Shown here piece after piece: positions 1-8,428 of a stretch of 64,000 nucleotides of DNA. Every line of letters starts with the position of its first letter. Position 1 is the stretch's first letter. Origin of the DNA: Phenylobacterium deserti. GTDB lineage: Bacteria; Pseudomonadota; Alphaproteobacteria; Caulobacterales; Caulobacteraceae. The translations under genes and the position numbers were made by a program. The notes beneath the pieces are model-generated. The model worked only from the letters and a program-made list of their open reading frames with translations. It was not told where the DNA came from and searched no databases. Location: contig NZ_QFYR01000001.1 in the NCBI RefSeq assembly GCF_003254705.1, positions 1,612,001 to 1,676,000 of the forward strand. Reading direction: 5' to 3'.

Positions 1-986
1 CCCTGGGCGTGCTGCTGAACGGCCAGCATCTCGGCTTCTTTTCCGTGGACGACATCGTCGGCGCGTTCGGCGCGGCGGCGGACGAGAGCCGCGGCGCCAG
101 GAGCCTGGCCCTGCACAGTCTGCTCGGCCACAAGGTCGACGAGGTGCTCGCCATCTGCGGTGCGCTTGGCCTGACCGAGGGCTTCTTCTGGCTGCATGAT
201 TTCGCCAGCCTCTGCGCGGGCTACCACCTTCTGCGAAACGACGTGCAGGACTGCGCTGCGCCGCCGCCGGACAGCGCCGCATGCCGGGTGTGCGCCTATG
301 GTCCTTGGCGCGGCCGCCACCTGGAAGAACACGAGCGGCTCTTCAGAGGGCTTCGCCTGACGGTGGTCAGCCCGTCCGAGCCGACCCTGAAGCTTTGGCG
401 CGACAGCTGGACCTTCCCTCACGTTGACGAGCTGATCCTGCCGCACGCCACTCTGCTGGAGCGGGCGCCGGCCGCCGCTGCGCCTGAAGGCCCGCTTCGC
501 GTGGCCTACATCGGCTTTCCCGCGGCGCATAAGGGATGGCCTGTTTTCCGCGACCTGGTGCAGCGGCTGGAGGCCGATGAACGGTACCGGTTCCTCCACC
601 TGGGCAGCCGAAGGGCCGCTGATCTCGTCACCGAGTTTCACGCCGTGGATGTGACGGACGCCAACCCGCGGGCCATGCAGGAGGCGATCGAGACCTTGGC
701 GCTGGACGTCGTCATCATGTGGCCGCTGTGCCGCGAGACCTTCTCGTTCACGGCCTACGAGGCGATCGCCGGCGGCGCCGCGGTGGTCACCGGACCCGAC
801 AGTGGCAACATCGCCGCCGTGGTGCAGAGGGGGCATGGGCGCGTCATGCCGGACGAAGCGGCGTTGGCGCTTGCGTTCGAGGACGGGTCCATCGCCGATC
901 TGTCGCGCGCCAGCCGCAGGCCGATGCTCTACGACCTCGCCTTCAGCGGGCTGACGGTCGATCTGCTTTCGGCGGTCGCGAAATGA
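1..986 (+). CDS. Glycosyltransferase, GT4-like (5' end outside window)
   Basis: This is the C-terminal part of a glycosyltransferase whose start lies upstream of the window. The reading frame is open from the first bases, and it aligns from a Leu-Gly-Val-Leu-Leu-Asn stretch onward with the complete paralogue that follows. It carries the cysteine cluster C-x9-C-x2-C after a Gly-Tyr-His-Leu motif and a C-terminal Rossmann-like half with RETFSFTAYEA, which fits the E-x7-E donor-binding signature of GT4-fold enzymes. It probably transfers a sugar onto a surface glycan in the cytoplasm. The donor and acceptor cannot be read from sequence. Its stop overlaps the next start by 4 nt (ATGA), so the two are very likely co-translated. 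Confidence 0.8.
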   Translation, partial: LGVLLNGQHLGFFSVDDIVGAFGAAADESRGARSLALHSLLGHKVDEVLAICGALGLTEGFFWLHDFASLCAGYHLLRNDVQDCAAPPPDSAACRVCAYGPWRGRHLEEHERLFRGLRLTVVSPSEPTLKLWRDSWTFPHVDELILPHATLLERAPAAAAPEGPLRVAYIGFPAAHKGWPVFRDLVQRLEADERYRFLHLGSRRAADLVTEFHAVDVTDANPRAMQEAIETLALDVVIMWPLCRETFSFTAYEAIAGGAAVVTGPDSGNIAAVVQRGHGRVMPDEAALALAFEDGSIADLSRASRRPMLYDLAFSGLTVDLLSAVAK

Positions 987-2587
987 ACCTGTCGCGCTAT
1001 TTCGGACGCGCGCGGGGAGCCCTGCGGCGCAAGCAGAAGTTGGCGGCGGAGCGGGCCATCGTGGCCGCCGAGTTCGACGCCGCCTTCTACCTGTCGGGCA
1101 ACCCTGACATCGCCAGCGCCGGGGCCGATCCGCTCGACCACTTCCTGCTGCACGGTTGGCGCGAAGGGCGCGATCCGAGCGCGAAGTTCTCGGTTTCGGC
1201 GTACCTGGAGACCTATCCGGATATCGCGCAGGCGGGCGTAAATCCGCTGGTGCACTACGTGCAGGCGGGCCGGGCGGAAGGGCGCAAGCCGCGCAATCCG
1301 CTGGGCTTCCGCCACCAGGTCATCGCCACCTCCCTGCCGATCGAGGCGCGCATCGCGGCGGCCGCCGAGCGCACCGCCAAGATCAGGCTTGGGGCAGCCG
1401 ATGACCTGTTGGCCGCGCTGTCGCGCTCGCGCACGGGTCTGAAGGCTCTGCACATCACCTTCAGTCACGACGATTACACCGCCAATCTCGGCGGGGTGCA
1501 GCTCTGCCTCCAGCGCGAAGGCGCGCGTCTGGCCCAGCTCGGGCGCGACCACCTGCACATCTATCCCGCCACCCACTGGCCGGTGGTGCGGACCACCGAA
1601 GCCTGTCCTCTGGGCGTGCTGCTGAACGGCGAACGGCTCGGCGTTTTCACGGCCAGCGACATCGCCGAGCTCCTTCGCCACGCGGGAGAGGGCGCCGTCC
1701 GCAGCCTTGCCCTCCACAGCCTGCTCGGTCACAGCGTCGACGAAGTGGGCGCTATCGCCCGTTCGGCGGGCTTGAGCGGCGGCTTCTTCTGGCTGCACGA
1801 CTTCGCAAGTCTCTGCGCCGGCTATCACCTGATGCGCAACGACGTGCAGGACTGCGGCGCGCCACCGCCGAACAGTCCGGCTTGCGGGGTGTGCCTTTAT
1901 GGCCCTGAGCGGCGGCGGCACCTGGCCGAGCACGAGCGACTGTTCGAGATGCTGGAGCTGACGGTGGTCAGTCCCTCACGCTCGGCATTGGAGTTCTGGC
2001 GTTCCAGCTGGCGATTCCGCGCTGCGGGCGAAGTGGTGCATCCGCACGCGCTTCTGCAGCCCCGCGGTGCCGCGCCCGCTCAGGTCGAGGGGCGGCTCAA
2101 GGTGGCGTTCGCGGGCATGCCCGCGCCTCACAAGGGCTGGCCCGTGTTTCGCGAGCTGGTGGCGCGCTTCGTGGACGACGATCGCTACGAGTTCCACCAT
2201 CTGGGCGCACGCCAGGCCGGCGGTGTCGACGCCACGTTCCATGCTGTCTCGGTCACCGACGATCAGCCGCGCGCTATGCAGGCGGCGCTGGAAGCCATCG
2301 GCGCTGACGTGGTGCTGATCTGGTCACTGTGCCGCGAGACCTTCTCGTTCTCGGCGTACGAAGCCGCGGCGGCCGGAGCGGCGGTGATCACCAACCCGGA
2401 CAGCGGCAATGTGGCGGCTTTCGTTGAGGAACACGGGCTGGGCCGCCTTCTTGCGGATGAGGCCGCTCTCGCCGCCGCTTTCGAGAGCGGCGAAATTCTT
2501 TCCCTGTCGCGCGGGCGCCGGGCGGCGCAGGTCTATGACCTCGAGTTCAGCGCGCTGACGGTGGACCTGCTGATGGAGACCGCATGA
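983..2587 (+). CDS. Glycosyltransferase with N-terminal FDxxYL repeats
   Basis: The 534-residue protein starts at an ATG overlapping the previous stop; longer in-frame starts would lie inside the upstream gene. Residues 30-106 hold two roughly 38-residue repeats of the type FDxxFYLxxNPDIAxAGxxPLxHFLxxGxxEGRxP. After a linker comes a GT4-like domain (about 150-534) with the same cysteine cluster as its neighbour, a GxPAPHKGW turn and RETFSFSAYEA (E-x7-E). It is a tandem paralogue of the partial gene upstream. Such repeats are known at the ends of polysaccharide-associated glycosyltransferases in Alphaproteobacteria. Involvement in surface glycan or S-layer-related polysaccharide synthesis is inferred from context. 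Confidence 0.8.
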   Translation: MNLSRYFGRARGALRRKQKLAAERAIVAAEFDAAFYLSGNPDIASAGADPLDHFLLHGWREGRDPSAKFSVSAYLETYPDIAQAGVNPLVHYVQAGRAEGRKPRNPLGFRHQVIATSLPIEARIAAAAERTAKIRLGAADDLLAALSRSRTGLKALHITFSHDDYTANLGGVQLCLQREGARLAQLGRDHLHIYPATHWPVVRTTEACPLGVLLNGERLGVFTASDIAELLRHAGEGAVRSLALHSLLGHSVDEVGAIARSAGLSGGFFWLHDFASLCAGYHLMRNDVQDCGAPPPNSPACGVCLYGPERRRHLAEHERLFEMLELTVVSPSRSALEFWRSSWRFRAAGEVVHPHALLQPRGAAPAQVEGRLKVAFAGMPAPHKGWPVFRELVARFVDDDRYEFHHLGARQAGGVDATFHAVSVTDDQPRAMQAALEAIGADVVLIWSLCRETFSFSAYEAAAAGAAVITNPDSGNVAAFVEEHGLGRLLADEAALAAAFESGEILSLSRGRRAAQVYDLEFSALTVDLLMETA

Positions 2588-3609
2588 AGGTCCTCTGCTA
2601 CTCGAGCTTCACCTTCTCCTACCTCAACCGCGCGCGCGTGCTGTTCCAGACGGTGCGTCGCTTCCACCCGGAGTGGGAGCTGGTCGCCCTGATCACGGAT
2701 GAGCCGCCGCCAGGGTTCGTCTTCGACGTGGCGAACGAGCCGTTCGATCGGGTGGTCCACGCGCGCGATCTTGGCGTGCCCAACTTCGAGAGCTGGCTGT
2801 TCAAGCACGACGTCGTGGAGATCTGCACCGCGGTGAAGGGGCCCTTTATCCATCAAGCCTGCAGCTGGGGCTCGGACGCGGTCATCTACCTCGATCCGGA
2901 CACGGCGCTGTTCGCGAGCCTGGAGCCGCTGGAGCGCTGGCTGGAAGAGTACGACATCCTGCTGACGCCGCACCTGACCGAACCGAACGACGACTCGGTG
3001 GCGATCCAGGACAACGACCTGTCGGCCTCGCGCACCGGCATCTTCAACTTAGGATTCGTCGCGGTCCGCACCACGGGCGAGGGCGCGCGCTTCGCCAAGT
3101 GGTGGAACGACCGCCTGCTGTCCTACTGCTACGACGACATCCCGAACGGCCTGTTCGTGGACCAGCGGTGGTGCGATCACGTGCCGGCGCTGTTCGACAA
3201 GGTGAAGGTCGTCCGCGACCCCGGCTACAACGTCGCCAGCTGGAACCTCAGCACCCGCAAGCTCGCCATTGGCAAGGACGGGGCGATCACCGTGAATGGG
3301 GTGCCGCTTCGCTTCTGGCACTTCACCAAGCTGGGTCCCACCGGCGACACCATGACCAAGAAGTACGCCGGGGATAACTTCCCGGTTTACGAGATCTGGA
3401 GCTGGTACAAGCGGCAGGTCACGGCGGTGACCGACGACGCGATCCCCGGACGCTGGTGGGCCTACGGCACGTATGACGACGGCGCCCCCATCGCGAAGGC
3501 GCACCGGGTCCTGTATCGACAGCGGACAGATCTGCAGAAGGCCTATCCCAACCCCTACGCCACAGGGCGCGACAGCTTCCGCCGCTGGCTTGAAGTCGAG
3601 GGCGCATGA
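2584..3609 (+). CDS. Nucleotide-diphospho-sugar transferase, GT8-like
   Basis: The 341-residue soluble protein starts at an ATG overlapping the upstream stop by 4 nt. The N-terminal Rossmann-type strand MKVLCYSSFTFSYL and the DPD motif at residues 104-106, within YLDPDTALF, fit the metal-binding DxD motif of GT-A-fold, GT8-like transferases. A later WHFTKLG segment resembles the HxxG(x)xKPW-type C-terminal motif of that family. It should transfer a sugar from a nucleotide-sugar donor; the sugar is unknown. The ATGA overlaps on both sides put it in one operon with the flanking glycosyltransferase and the repeat protein. Confidence 0.75.
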   Translation: MKVLCYSSFTFSYLNRARVLFQTVRRFHPEWELVALITDEPPPGFVFDVANEPFDRVVHARDLGVPNFESWLFKHDVVEICTAVKGPFIHQACSWGSDAVIYLDPDTALFASLEPLERWLEEYDILLTPHLTEPNDDSVAIQDNDLSASRTGIFNLGFVAVRTTGEGARFAKWWNDRLLSYCYDDIPNGLFVDQRWCDHVPALFDKVKVVRDPGYNVASWNLSTRKLAIGKDGAITVNGVPLRFWHFTKLGPTGDTMTKKYAGDNFPVYEIWSWYKRQVTAVTDDAIPGRWWAYGTYDDGAPIAKAHRVLYRQRTDLQKAYPNPYATGRDSFRRWLEVEGA

Positions 3610-4928
3610 GCGCACGGCCGGGCCGGCGACTTGACAGTATGCGGAGCACACCGGAGACAAGCGCCGGTGTTCCACGGGGAGGGGCCGCACAAGGTGCGGT
3701 TGTGGTTTTGACTGAGTCCGCTGCGCCGCCAGCTTCGCTCGACCCCGTGGTGGCGAAGGCGAGGGCCGTCCAGGCCCGGCTGCTCGAGATGGCTGAACGC
3801 CTGGCGGAAGCCCGCGGCGTCGCCCACGACGCGCAGGTGCGCGAGGCCGTCACCCGCGCTGAACTGACCGACGCGCTCGCCCAGGCGCTGAGCGCACGCG
3901 CCGACGATCTTGCCCGAGCCCGCGCGCTTACTGTCCGCAATGGTCAAGAGTGGCGTCCGACGTCCGGACGACGCCACAACCGTCTGAGCCGTCGGATCGA
4001 TCAGGTGCTTGCGCGCGCCGGCTCCTTCGGCGCTGCGCTGGTGATCGCTCGCGCTGGCGTGTGGCGCGGCACTGGGCGACGGGCCTTCGATCTCCGGCAC
4101 ATTGCCGCCTATGTGCGCCGTCGAGGCAATCCGTTAGTTCAGCCGCTCAGCCTGTTCGACCAGGCCTGGTATCTTCAAGAGAACCCGGATGTCGCCTCGG
4201 CAGGCGCGGCCCCACTGCTTCACTATCTGACCCGCGGCGGCTTCGAGGGTCGTGCCCCGCATCCGCTGTTCGACGACGGCTTCTACCGTGGCCGCAATGC
4301 AGCTGAGCTCGGCGAGACCGGCGTGACGCCGCTGGAGCACTTCCTGCGCTGGGGCTCTGCGCAGCTTCGCGATCCGCACCCGCTGTTCGACGTGACCTGG
4401 TACGGCGGCCAAGCGCCGGACGTCGCGCCGGGTGAAGACGTGGTTTCGCACTACGTGCGCACAGGCTGGGCGCAGAACCTCAGCCCGCATCCCTTGTTCG
4501 ACGCGCACTGGTACGCCGCTCAGATGCCGGTCCACCAACGGACCACGCCGCCTCTGCTGCACTACTTGCAGGAGGGCTGGCGGGCCGGGCTGTCGCCGCA
4601 CCCGCTGTTCGATCCGACCTGGTATCTGGAGTCCTATCCTGACGTCGCCGAGGCGGGCGTCGAGCCGCTGAGCCATTTCCTGCTGGCTGGCGCCTCCGAA
4701 GGGCGATCCCCCGGTCCATGGTTCGATCTGCCGCACTACGTCGCCGCTCGCGGCGGCGCTTTGGCTCCAGACCGCAATCCGCTGGTGGATTATCTGCATG
4801 GCGGCGCCTGGCAAGTGGGCGAAGCCAGCCCCGGATTCCCGACGTCAGCCTACCTCGCGGCGCACCCCCAGATCGCGCGTGATGGGCTTACGCCTCTGGA
4901 GCACTGGGCGCGGCAGCAAGCCCGATAG
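3606..4928 (+). CDS. FDxxWY tandem-repeat protein without catalytic domain
   Basis: The 440-residue protein has an alanine/arginine-rich, probably helical or coiled N-terminal region (about 45-110), a basic linker, and then about seven repeats of 37-39 residues filling residues 183-440. Each repeat follows LFDxxWYxxxxPDVAxxGxxPLxHYLxxGxxxxRxPHP; the last is degenerate. No glycosyltransferase motif is visible, although the same unit occurs twice in the enzyme two genes upstream. No signal peptide is evident. It closes the operon and overlaps the GT8-like gene by 4 nt. A scaffold or glycan-recognition role is only inference. A second ATG lies about 34 nt downstream but in another frame, so the 3606 start is kept. 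Confidence 0.7.
   Translation: MSARPGRRLDSMRSTPETSAGVPRGGAAQGAVVVLTESAAPPASLDPVVAKARAVQARLLEMAERLAEARGVAHDAQVREAVTRAELTDALAQALSARADDLARARALTVRNGQEWRPTSGRRHNRLSRRIDQVLARAGSFGAALVIARAGVWRGTGRRAFDLRHIAAYVRRRGNPLVQPLSLFDQAWYLQENPDVASAGAAPLLHYLTRGGFEGRAPHPLFDDGFYRGRNAAELGETGVTPLEHFLRWGSAQLRDPHPLFDVTWYGGQAPDVAPGEDVVSHYVRTGWAQNLSPHPLFDAHWYAAQMPVHQRTTPPLLHYLQEGWRAGLSPHPLFDPTWYLESYPDVAEAGVEPLSHFLLAGASEGRSPGPWFDLPHYVAARGGALAPDRNPLVDYLHGGAWQVGEASPGFPTSAYLAAHPQIARDGLTPLEHWARQQAR
4152..4925 (+). repeat. Seven tandem FDxxWY protein repeats
   Basis: Seven consecutive coding units of about 111-117 bp begin with a Leu/Trp-Phe-Asp-x-x-x-Tyr motif. Conserved positions are the FD, an aromatic pair near residue 6, a Pro-Asp-Val, PLxHYL near the middle and a terminal Pro-His-Pro. 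Units 1 and 5 are closest to the consensus; units 4, 6 and 7 are diverged. Confidence 0.75.
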
Positions 4929-4978
4929 GTCTTGCGCGGCGCCTCGGGCGCAGATCCTGCGGCCTTTCGGCCGGCGCA

Positions 4979-5003
4979 TTGACATCGTCAGGCCCGCTAA
5001 GCA
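4979..5003 (+). promoter_or_regulatory. Candidate housekeeping promoter for the type I exporter
   Basis: A TTGACA (4979-4984) is followed after 11 nt by GCTAAG. This partly matches the Caulobacter sigma-73 pattern TTGACGS-N10-14-GCTANAWC. It lies 120 nt before the ABC exporter gene in the first gap after the glycan operon. A short inverted repeat CCGCAA/TTGCGG (5061-5083) lies between it and the start codon. Confidence 0.35.
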
Positions 5004-5121
5004 TCTCTCCGCGGCTTCGAGCATTCCGCGCGCAAACGCGCCCGAGCTCTTCAAGGCAGACCGCAATTCAGCCACCTTTGCGGTATTCTGACGGCCACCA
5101 AACGGGGACGGCTCGCGCGCG

Positions 5122-6849
5122 ATGAAATTCCTGACCTTTATGGCGAACCAGCCGGACAATGTGCTGACGCGCACCTTGGCCGACGCCAAGCGGCCGTTCG
5201 CCGTCGCCGCGCTGTTCAGCTTTTTCTCGAACATGCTTTACCTGGCGATGCCGCTCTACACTTTCCAAGTGTATGGCCGCGTCATGGTCAGCCAGAGCGT
5301 GGCCACTCTCTTGTGGCTGACGATTGTCACGATCTTTGTGTTCGTCGTTTCCGCTGCCATCGATGATTTCCGTGCGCGCATCCTGATCAACTATGGCGTG
5401 GTGCTGGATCAGAAGGTCTCCGGGCGTCTGTTCAGCGGCCTCTTCGACGCCGCGGTCCGCGGCGACCCGAACGCCCGCAGCCAGGCGCTGCGGGATCTCG
5501 ACACGTTCCGAACCACCCTGACCGGCGTCGGCGCCGCCGCGTTCTTCGACTTGCCGTGGATTCCCGTCTTCCTGCTGGTGCTGTTCGTCATCGACCCGTG
5601 GGTCGGCGTGGTGACCACGGCGGGCGCCCTGTTGCTGCTGGCCCTCGCTCTTCTGCAGGAGCGCTCCGTGCGCCCGCCGATGAAGGACGCCAATGACGCG
5701 TCGCTGCGCAGCTACGCCTTCACGGAAGCCGCCCTGCGCAACGCCGAAGTCGTCCGCGCCATGGGCATGCTGCCGACGTTGGGCGGGGCCTGGGCCCGCC
5801 ACCGCAAGGTGACCATCGAGCGCGGCGCAGAAGCCTCCGAGATGTCGAACGTCTACACCGACACGATCAAGACCGTCCGGATGGCGATCCAGATCCTGAT
5901 CATCGCGGTCGGCGCCTACCTGATCCTCAAGGGCAAGATCCACTCGGGCCTGCTGTTCGCCAACATGATCCTGGCCAGCAAGGCGCTGCAGCCGATCGAA
6001 AAGATCGTGGCCGCCTGGGAGCCGCTCAACAACATGGCGCGCGCCCATAGCCGCCTGATGACCGTGCTGCAGCGCGCGGAGCCTGCGCCGCCAGCGACGG
6101 CTCTGCCTCGGCCCACCGGTCATCTCAGCGTCGAGGGCGTCAACTTCGCTCCGCAGGGCGCCAGCAAGCTCGTCTTGGCGAACCTGAAGTTCAAGGTGCA
6201 GCCCGGCGAGGTGGTGGGCGTGATCGGCCCGTCCGGCGCGGGCAAATCCACCTTGGCGCGCTTGTTGGTCGGCATCTGGCGTCCGATCAACGGCGTGGTC
6301 CGTTTGGACGGCGCGGATGTCTTCACCTGGGACCGCGCCGACTTCGGCCGCCATGTCGGTTACCTGCCACAGGACACCGAACTTTTCGCCGGGACGATCC
6401 GCAACAACATCGCCCGCTTCCGCGCCGATGTGAGCGACGAGGAAGTGGTTCGAGCGGCCCAGATGGCCGGGGTGCACGACCTCATCCTGCGGATGCCCAA
6501 GGGCTATGACACCGAAGTTGGCGAAGGCGGGGTGATCCTGTCCGCCGGCCAGCGCCAGCGCGTGGGCCTCGCCCGCGCCATGCTCGGCGATCCTGCCTTC
6601 ATCGTCCTGGACGAGCCCAACGCCAGCCTCGACGCCGAAGGTGAAGAGGCCCTGCTGAAGGCCGTGGAGGCCATGAAGGCGAACGGCTCCACGGTCGTCA
6701 TCATCTCGCACAAGGCCGGCATCTTCCGCGCGGCGGACAAGATGCTGGTGCTGCGTGATGGCCGTGTCGAACTGTTCGGCCCGCGGGACGAAGTGATGAG
6801 CCGCCTGTTGAAACCCGCCGAGGTCCGCGCTGTGGAGGGCGGCCGATGA
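5122..6849 (+). CDS. Type I secretion ABC transporter (HlyB/PrtD/RsaD-like)
   Basis: The 575-residue protein has an N-terminal transmembrane domain with hydrophobic segments from about residue 25 and an ATPase domain. Visible motifs are Walker A GPSGAGKST (about 369), signature LSAGQRQRV (about 473) and Walker B FIVLDEPNAS (about 493). The length and absence of a peptidase domain fit the PrtD/RsaD subfamily that exports C-terminally signalled RTX proteins. It is the inner-membrane energiser of a type I system, overlaps the membrane-fusion gene by 4 nt, and sits just upstream of an RTX substrate. No TolC-like outer-membrane gene is in the window. Confidence 0.92.
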   Translation: MKFLTFMANQPDNVLTRTLADAKRPFAVAALFSFFSNMLYLAMPLYTFQVYGRVMVSQSVATLLWLTIVTIFVFVVSAAIDDFRARILINYGVVLDQKVSGRLFSGLFDAAVRGDPNARSQALRDLDTFRTTLTGVGAAAFFDLPWIPVFLLVLFVIDPWVGVVTTAGALLLLALALLQERSVRPPMKDANDASLRSYAFTEAALRNAEVVRAMGMLPTLGGAWARHRKVTIERGAEASEMSNVYTDTIKTVRMAIQILIIAVGAYLILKGKIHSGLLFANMILASKALQPIEKIVAAWEPLNNMARAHSRLMTVLQRAEPAPPATALPRPTGHLSVEGVNFAPQGASKLVLANLKFKVQPGEVVGVIGPSGAGKSTLARLLVGIWRPINGVVRLDGADVFTWDRADFGRHVGYLPQDTELFAGTIRNNIARFRADVSDEEVVRAAQMAGVHDLILRMPKGYDTEVGEGGVILSAGQRQRVGLARAMLGDPAFIVLDEPNASLDAEGEEALLKAVEAMKANGSTVVIISHKAGIFRAADKMLVLRDGRVELFGPRDEVMSRLLKPAEVRAVEGGR

Positions 6850-8219
6850 AACTTGATCTCACGCCGGTTCGAGACGGCTATGTCGCCCCGACGTTCGGCG
6901 GCGACGAAGCCCACGACGTCGATGAGCGTCTGAATCACCGCATGCGCCGGCCGATGATCCTCGGCGGCGCAGTGATCGGCACGCTGGTGATCGGCCTCGG
7001 CGTCTGGGCGTCCTTGACCCCTCTCGCCAGCGGCGTCACCGCGCCTGCGGAAGTGCGGGTCGAAGCCAACAAGAAGACGCTGCGTCACCGGCAGGGCGGC
7101 ACGGTCCGTCAGATCATGGTGCGCGAAGGCCAGCTGGTTCGCGCCGGCCAGCCCGTCATGGTGTTCGACGATGTCGAGCCGCGGGCCAGCGTGGATGTGC
7201 TGCAGAACCAGGCTGACACCCTGATGAGCTCGGCGGCGCGGGCCACGGCCGAAGCGACCGGCCGCACCGCGGTGGAGTTTCCGCCCGAGCTGATGAACCG
7301 GATGAACGATCCTCGCGTCGCGTCGATGGTGCGCGACCAGCAGTTCCTGTTCACGACCAAGCTCCAGCTGTTCCAGAGCCAGGCCTCGGTGCTGCAGCAA
7401 CGCGTCGACCAGATCCAGAATCAGATCGAAGGCTCTCAGGCCCAGATCGCTTCGGTGAACGAGCAGATCAAGCTGACGGCCGAGGAAATGGCCGGCTACC
7501 AGACGCTGTACGACAAGGGATTCGCGCCCAAGCCGCTGATCCTGCGCTACCAGCGCAGCATGGCGGACCTCAGCGGCCGAAAAGGCTCGCTGCTGGCCGA
7601 GGTCGCCCGTCTGCGCCAGCAGATCGGCGAGACCCGCATGCAGCTCACCAGCCTGCGCGACCAGCGCGAGACCCAGGCTGCGGAAGAACTGCGCGACGCC
7701 CAGGCCAAGCTGGCCGACACTCTGCCGCGCCTAGCCGCCGCCCGGCAGACCCTTGCCGAGACGGTGGTGCGCGCGCCGGTGGACGGATACGTCCTGAACC
7801 TGACTCAGTTCACCGTCGGCGGCGTCGCCGGCTCGGGCGAGGTGCTGATGGACGTGGTGCCGGTTTCAACCCCGCTGATCGTCCAGGCCATGGTCAAGCC
7901 TCAGGACATCGACGAGGTGCACGTCGGCATGGACGCTCGTGTCCGGCTGACCGGCCTCAACCAGAGGTTCGTCAGTCCCTTGCCGGCCAAGGTGACGGTG
8001 GTGTCCGCCGACCGCATCGTCAACGAGCAGACCAACGTCTCGTTCTATCGAGTCGATCTTCGAATCGCGCCGACGGAACTCAAGACGCTGAAAGGCGATG
8101 TAGAGATCACCCCCGGCATGCCGGCCCAGGCGATGATCGTCACTGGCAAGCGCACTGTCATGGGCTACCTGATTTCGCCGATCACGGACACTCTGCACGA
8201 CGCTTTCCGCGAGCAGTAA
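6846..8219 (+). CDS. HlyD-family type I secretion membrane-fusion protein
   Basis: The 457-residue protein is the periplasmic adaptor linking the ABC exporter to an outer-membrane channel. One transmembrane helix (about residues 37-60) is followed by a biotinyl/lipoyl-like half, a long coiled coil rich in Gln, Arg and Leu (about 170-300), and a C-terminal beta region with PVDGYVLNLTQFTVGG, typical of PrtE/RsaE adaptors. The start ATG overlaps the exporter stop (ATGA). A 209-nt gap separates it from the RTX gene. Confidence 0.92.
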   Translation: MKLDLTPVRDGYVAPTFGGDEAHDVDERLNHRMRRPMILGGAVIGTLVIGLGVWASLTPLASGVTAPAEVRVEANKKTLRHRQGGTVRQIMVREGQLVRAGQPVMVFDDVEPRASVDVLQNQADTLMSSAARATAEATGRTAVEFPPELMNRMNDPRVASMVRDQQFLFTTKLQLFQSQASVLQQRVDQIQNQIEGSQAQIASVNEQIKLTAEEMAGYQTLYDKGFAPKPLILRYQRSMADLSGRKGSLLAEVARLRQQIGETRMQLTSLRDQRETQAAEELRDAQAKLADTLPRLAAARQTLAETVVRAPVDGYVLNLTQFTVGGVAGSGEVLMDVVPVSTPLIVQAMVKPQDIDEVHVGMDARVRLTGLNQRFVSPLPAKVTVVSADRIVNEQTNVSFYRVDLRIAPTELKTLKGDVEITPGMPAQAMIVTGKRTVMGYLISPITDTLHDAFREQ

Positions 8220-8428
8220 CAGGCGGTTGGACCCGGGTTTCGCCCCACCTCCAGCAAGGCTTTTTGCTGTTGCGTGATTGGCGCTCTTCCGATACGTCTT
8301 CCCTCGGGCTCGTTTAACCTTCGCCGCAGCGACCCTGTGGCGCTTGGGGTAATGGACCGCCGGGACTGCTCCATCGGGGATGGGGGTCAGGCGTGCCGGG
8401 GTCCGTGTGACACAGACTGGAGAGACTA

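Noticed and set aside
719..982. N-terminal extension of the second glycosyltransferase
   Set aside because: The extra codons read through the first gene in another frame. The ATG at 983 overlaps the upstream stop and begins the conserved repeat region.
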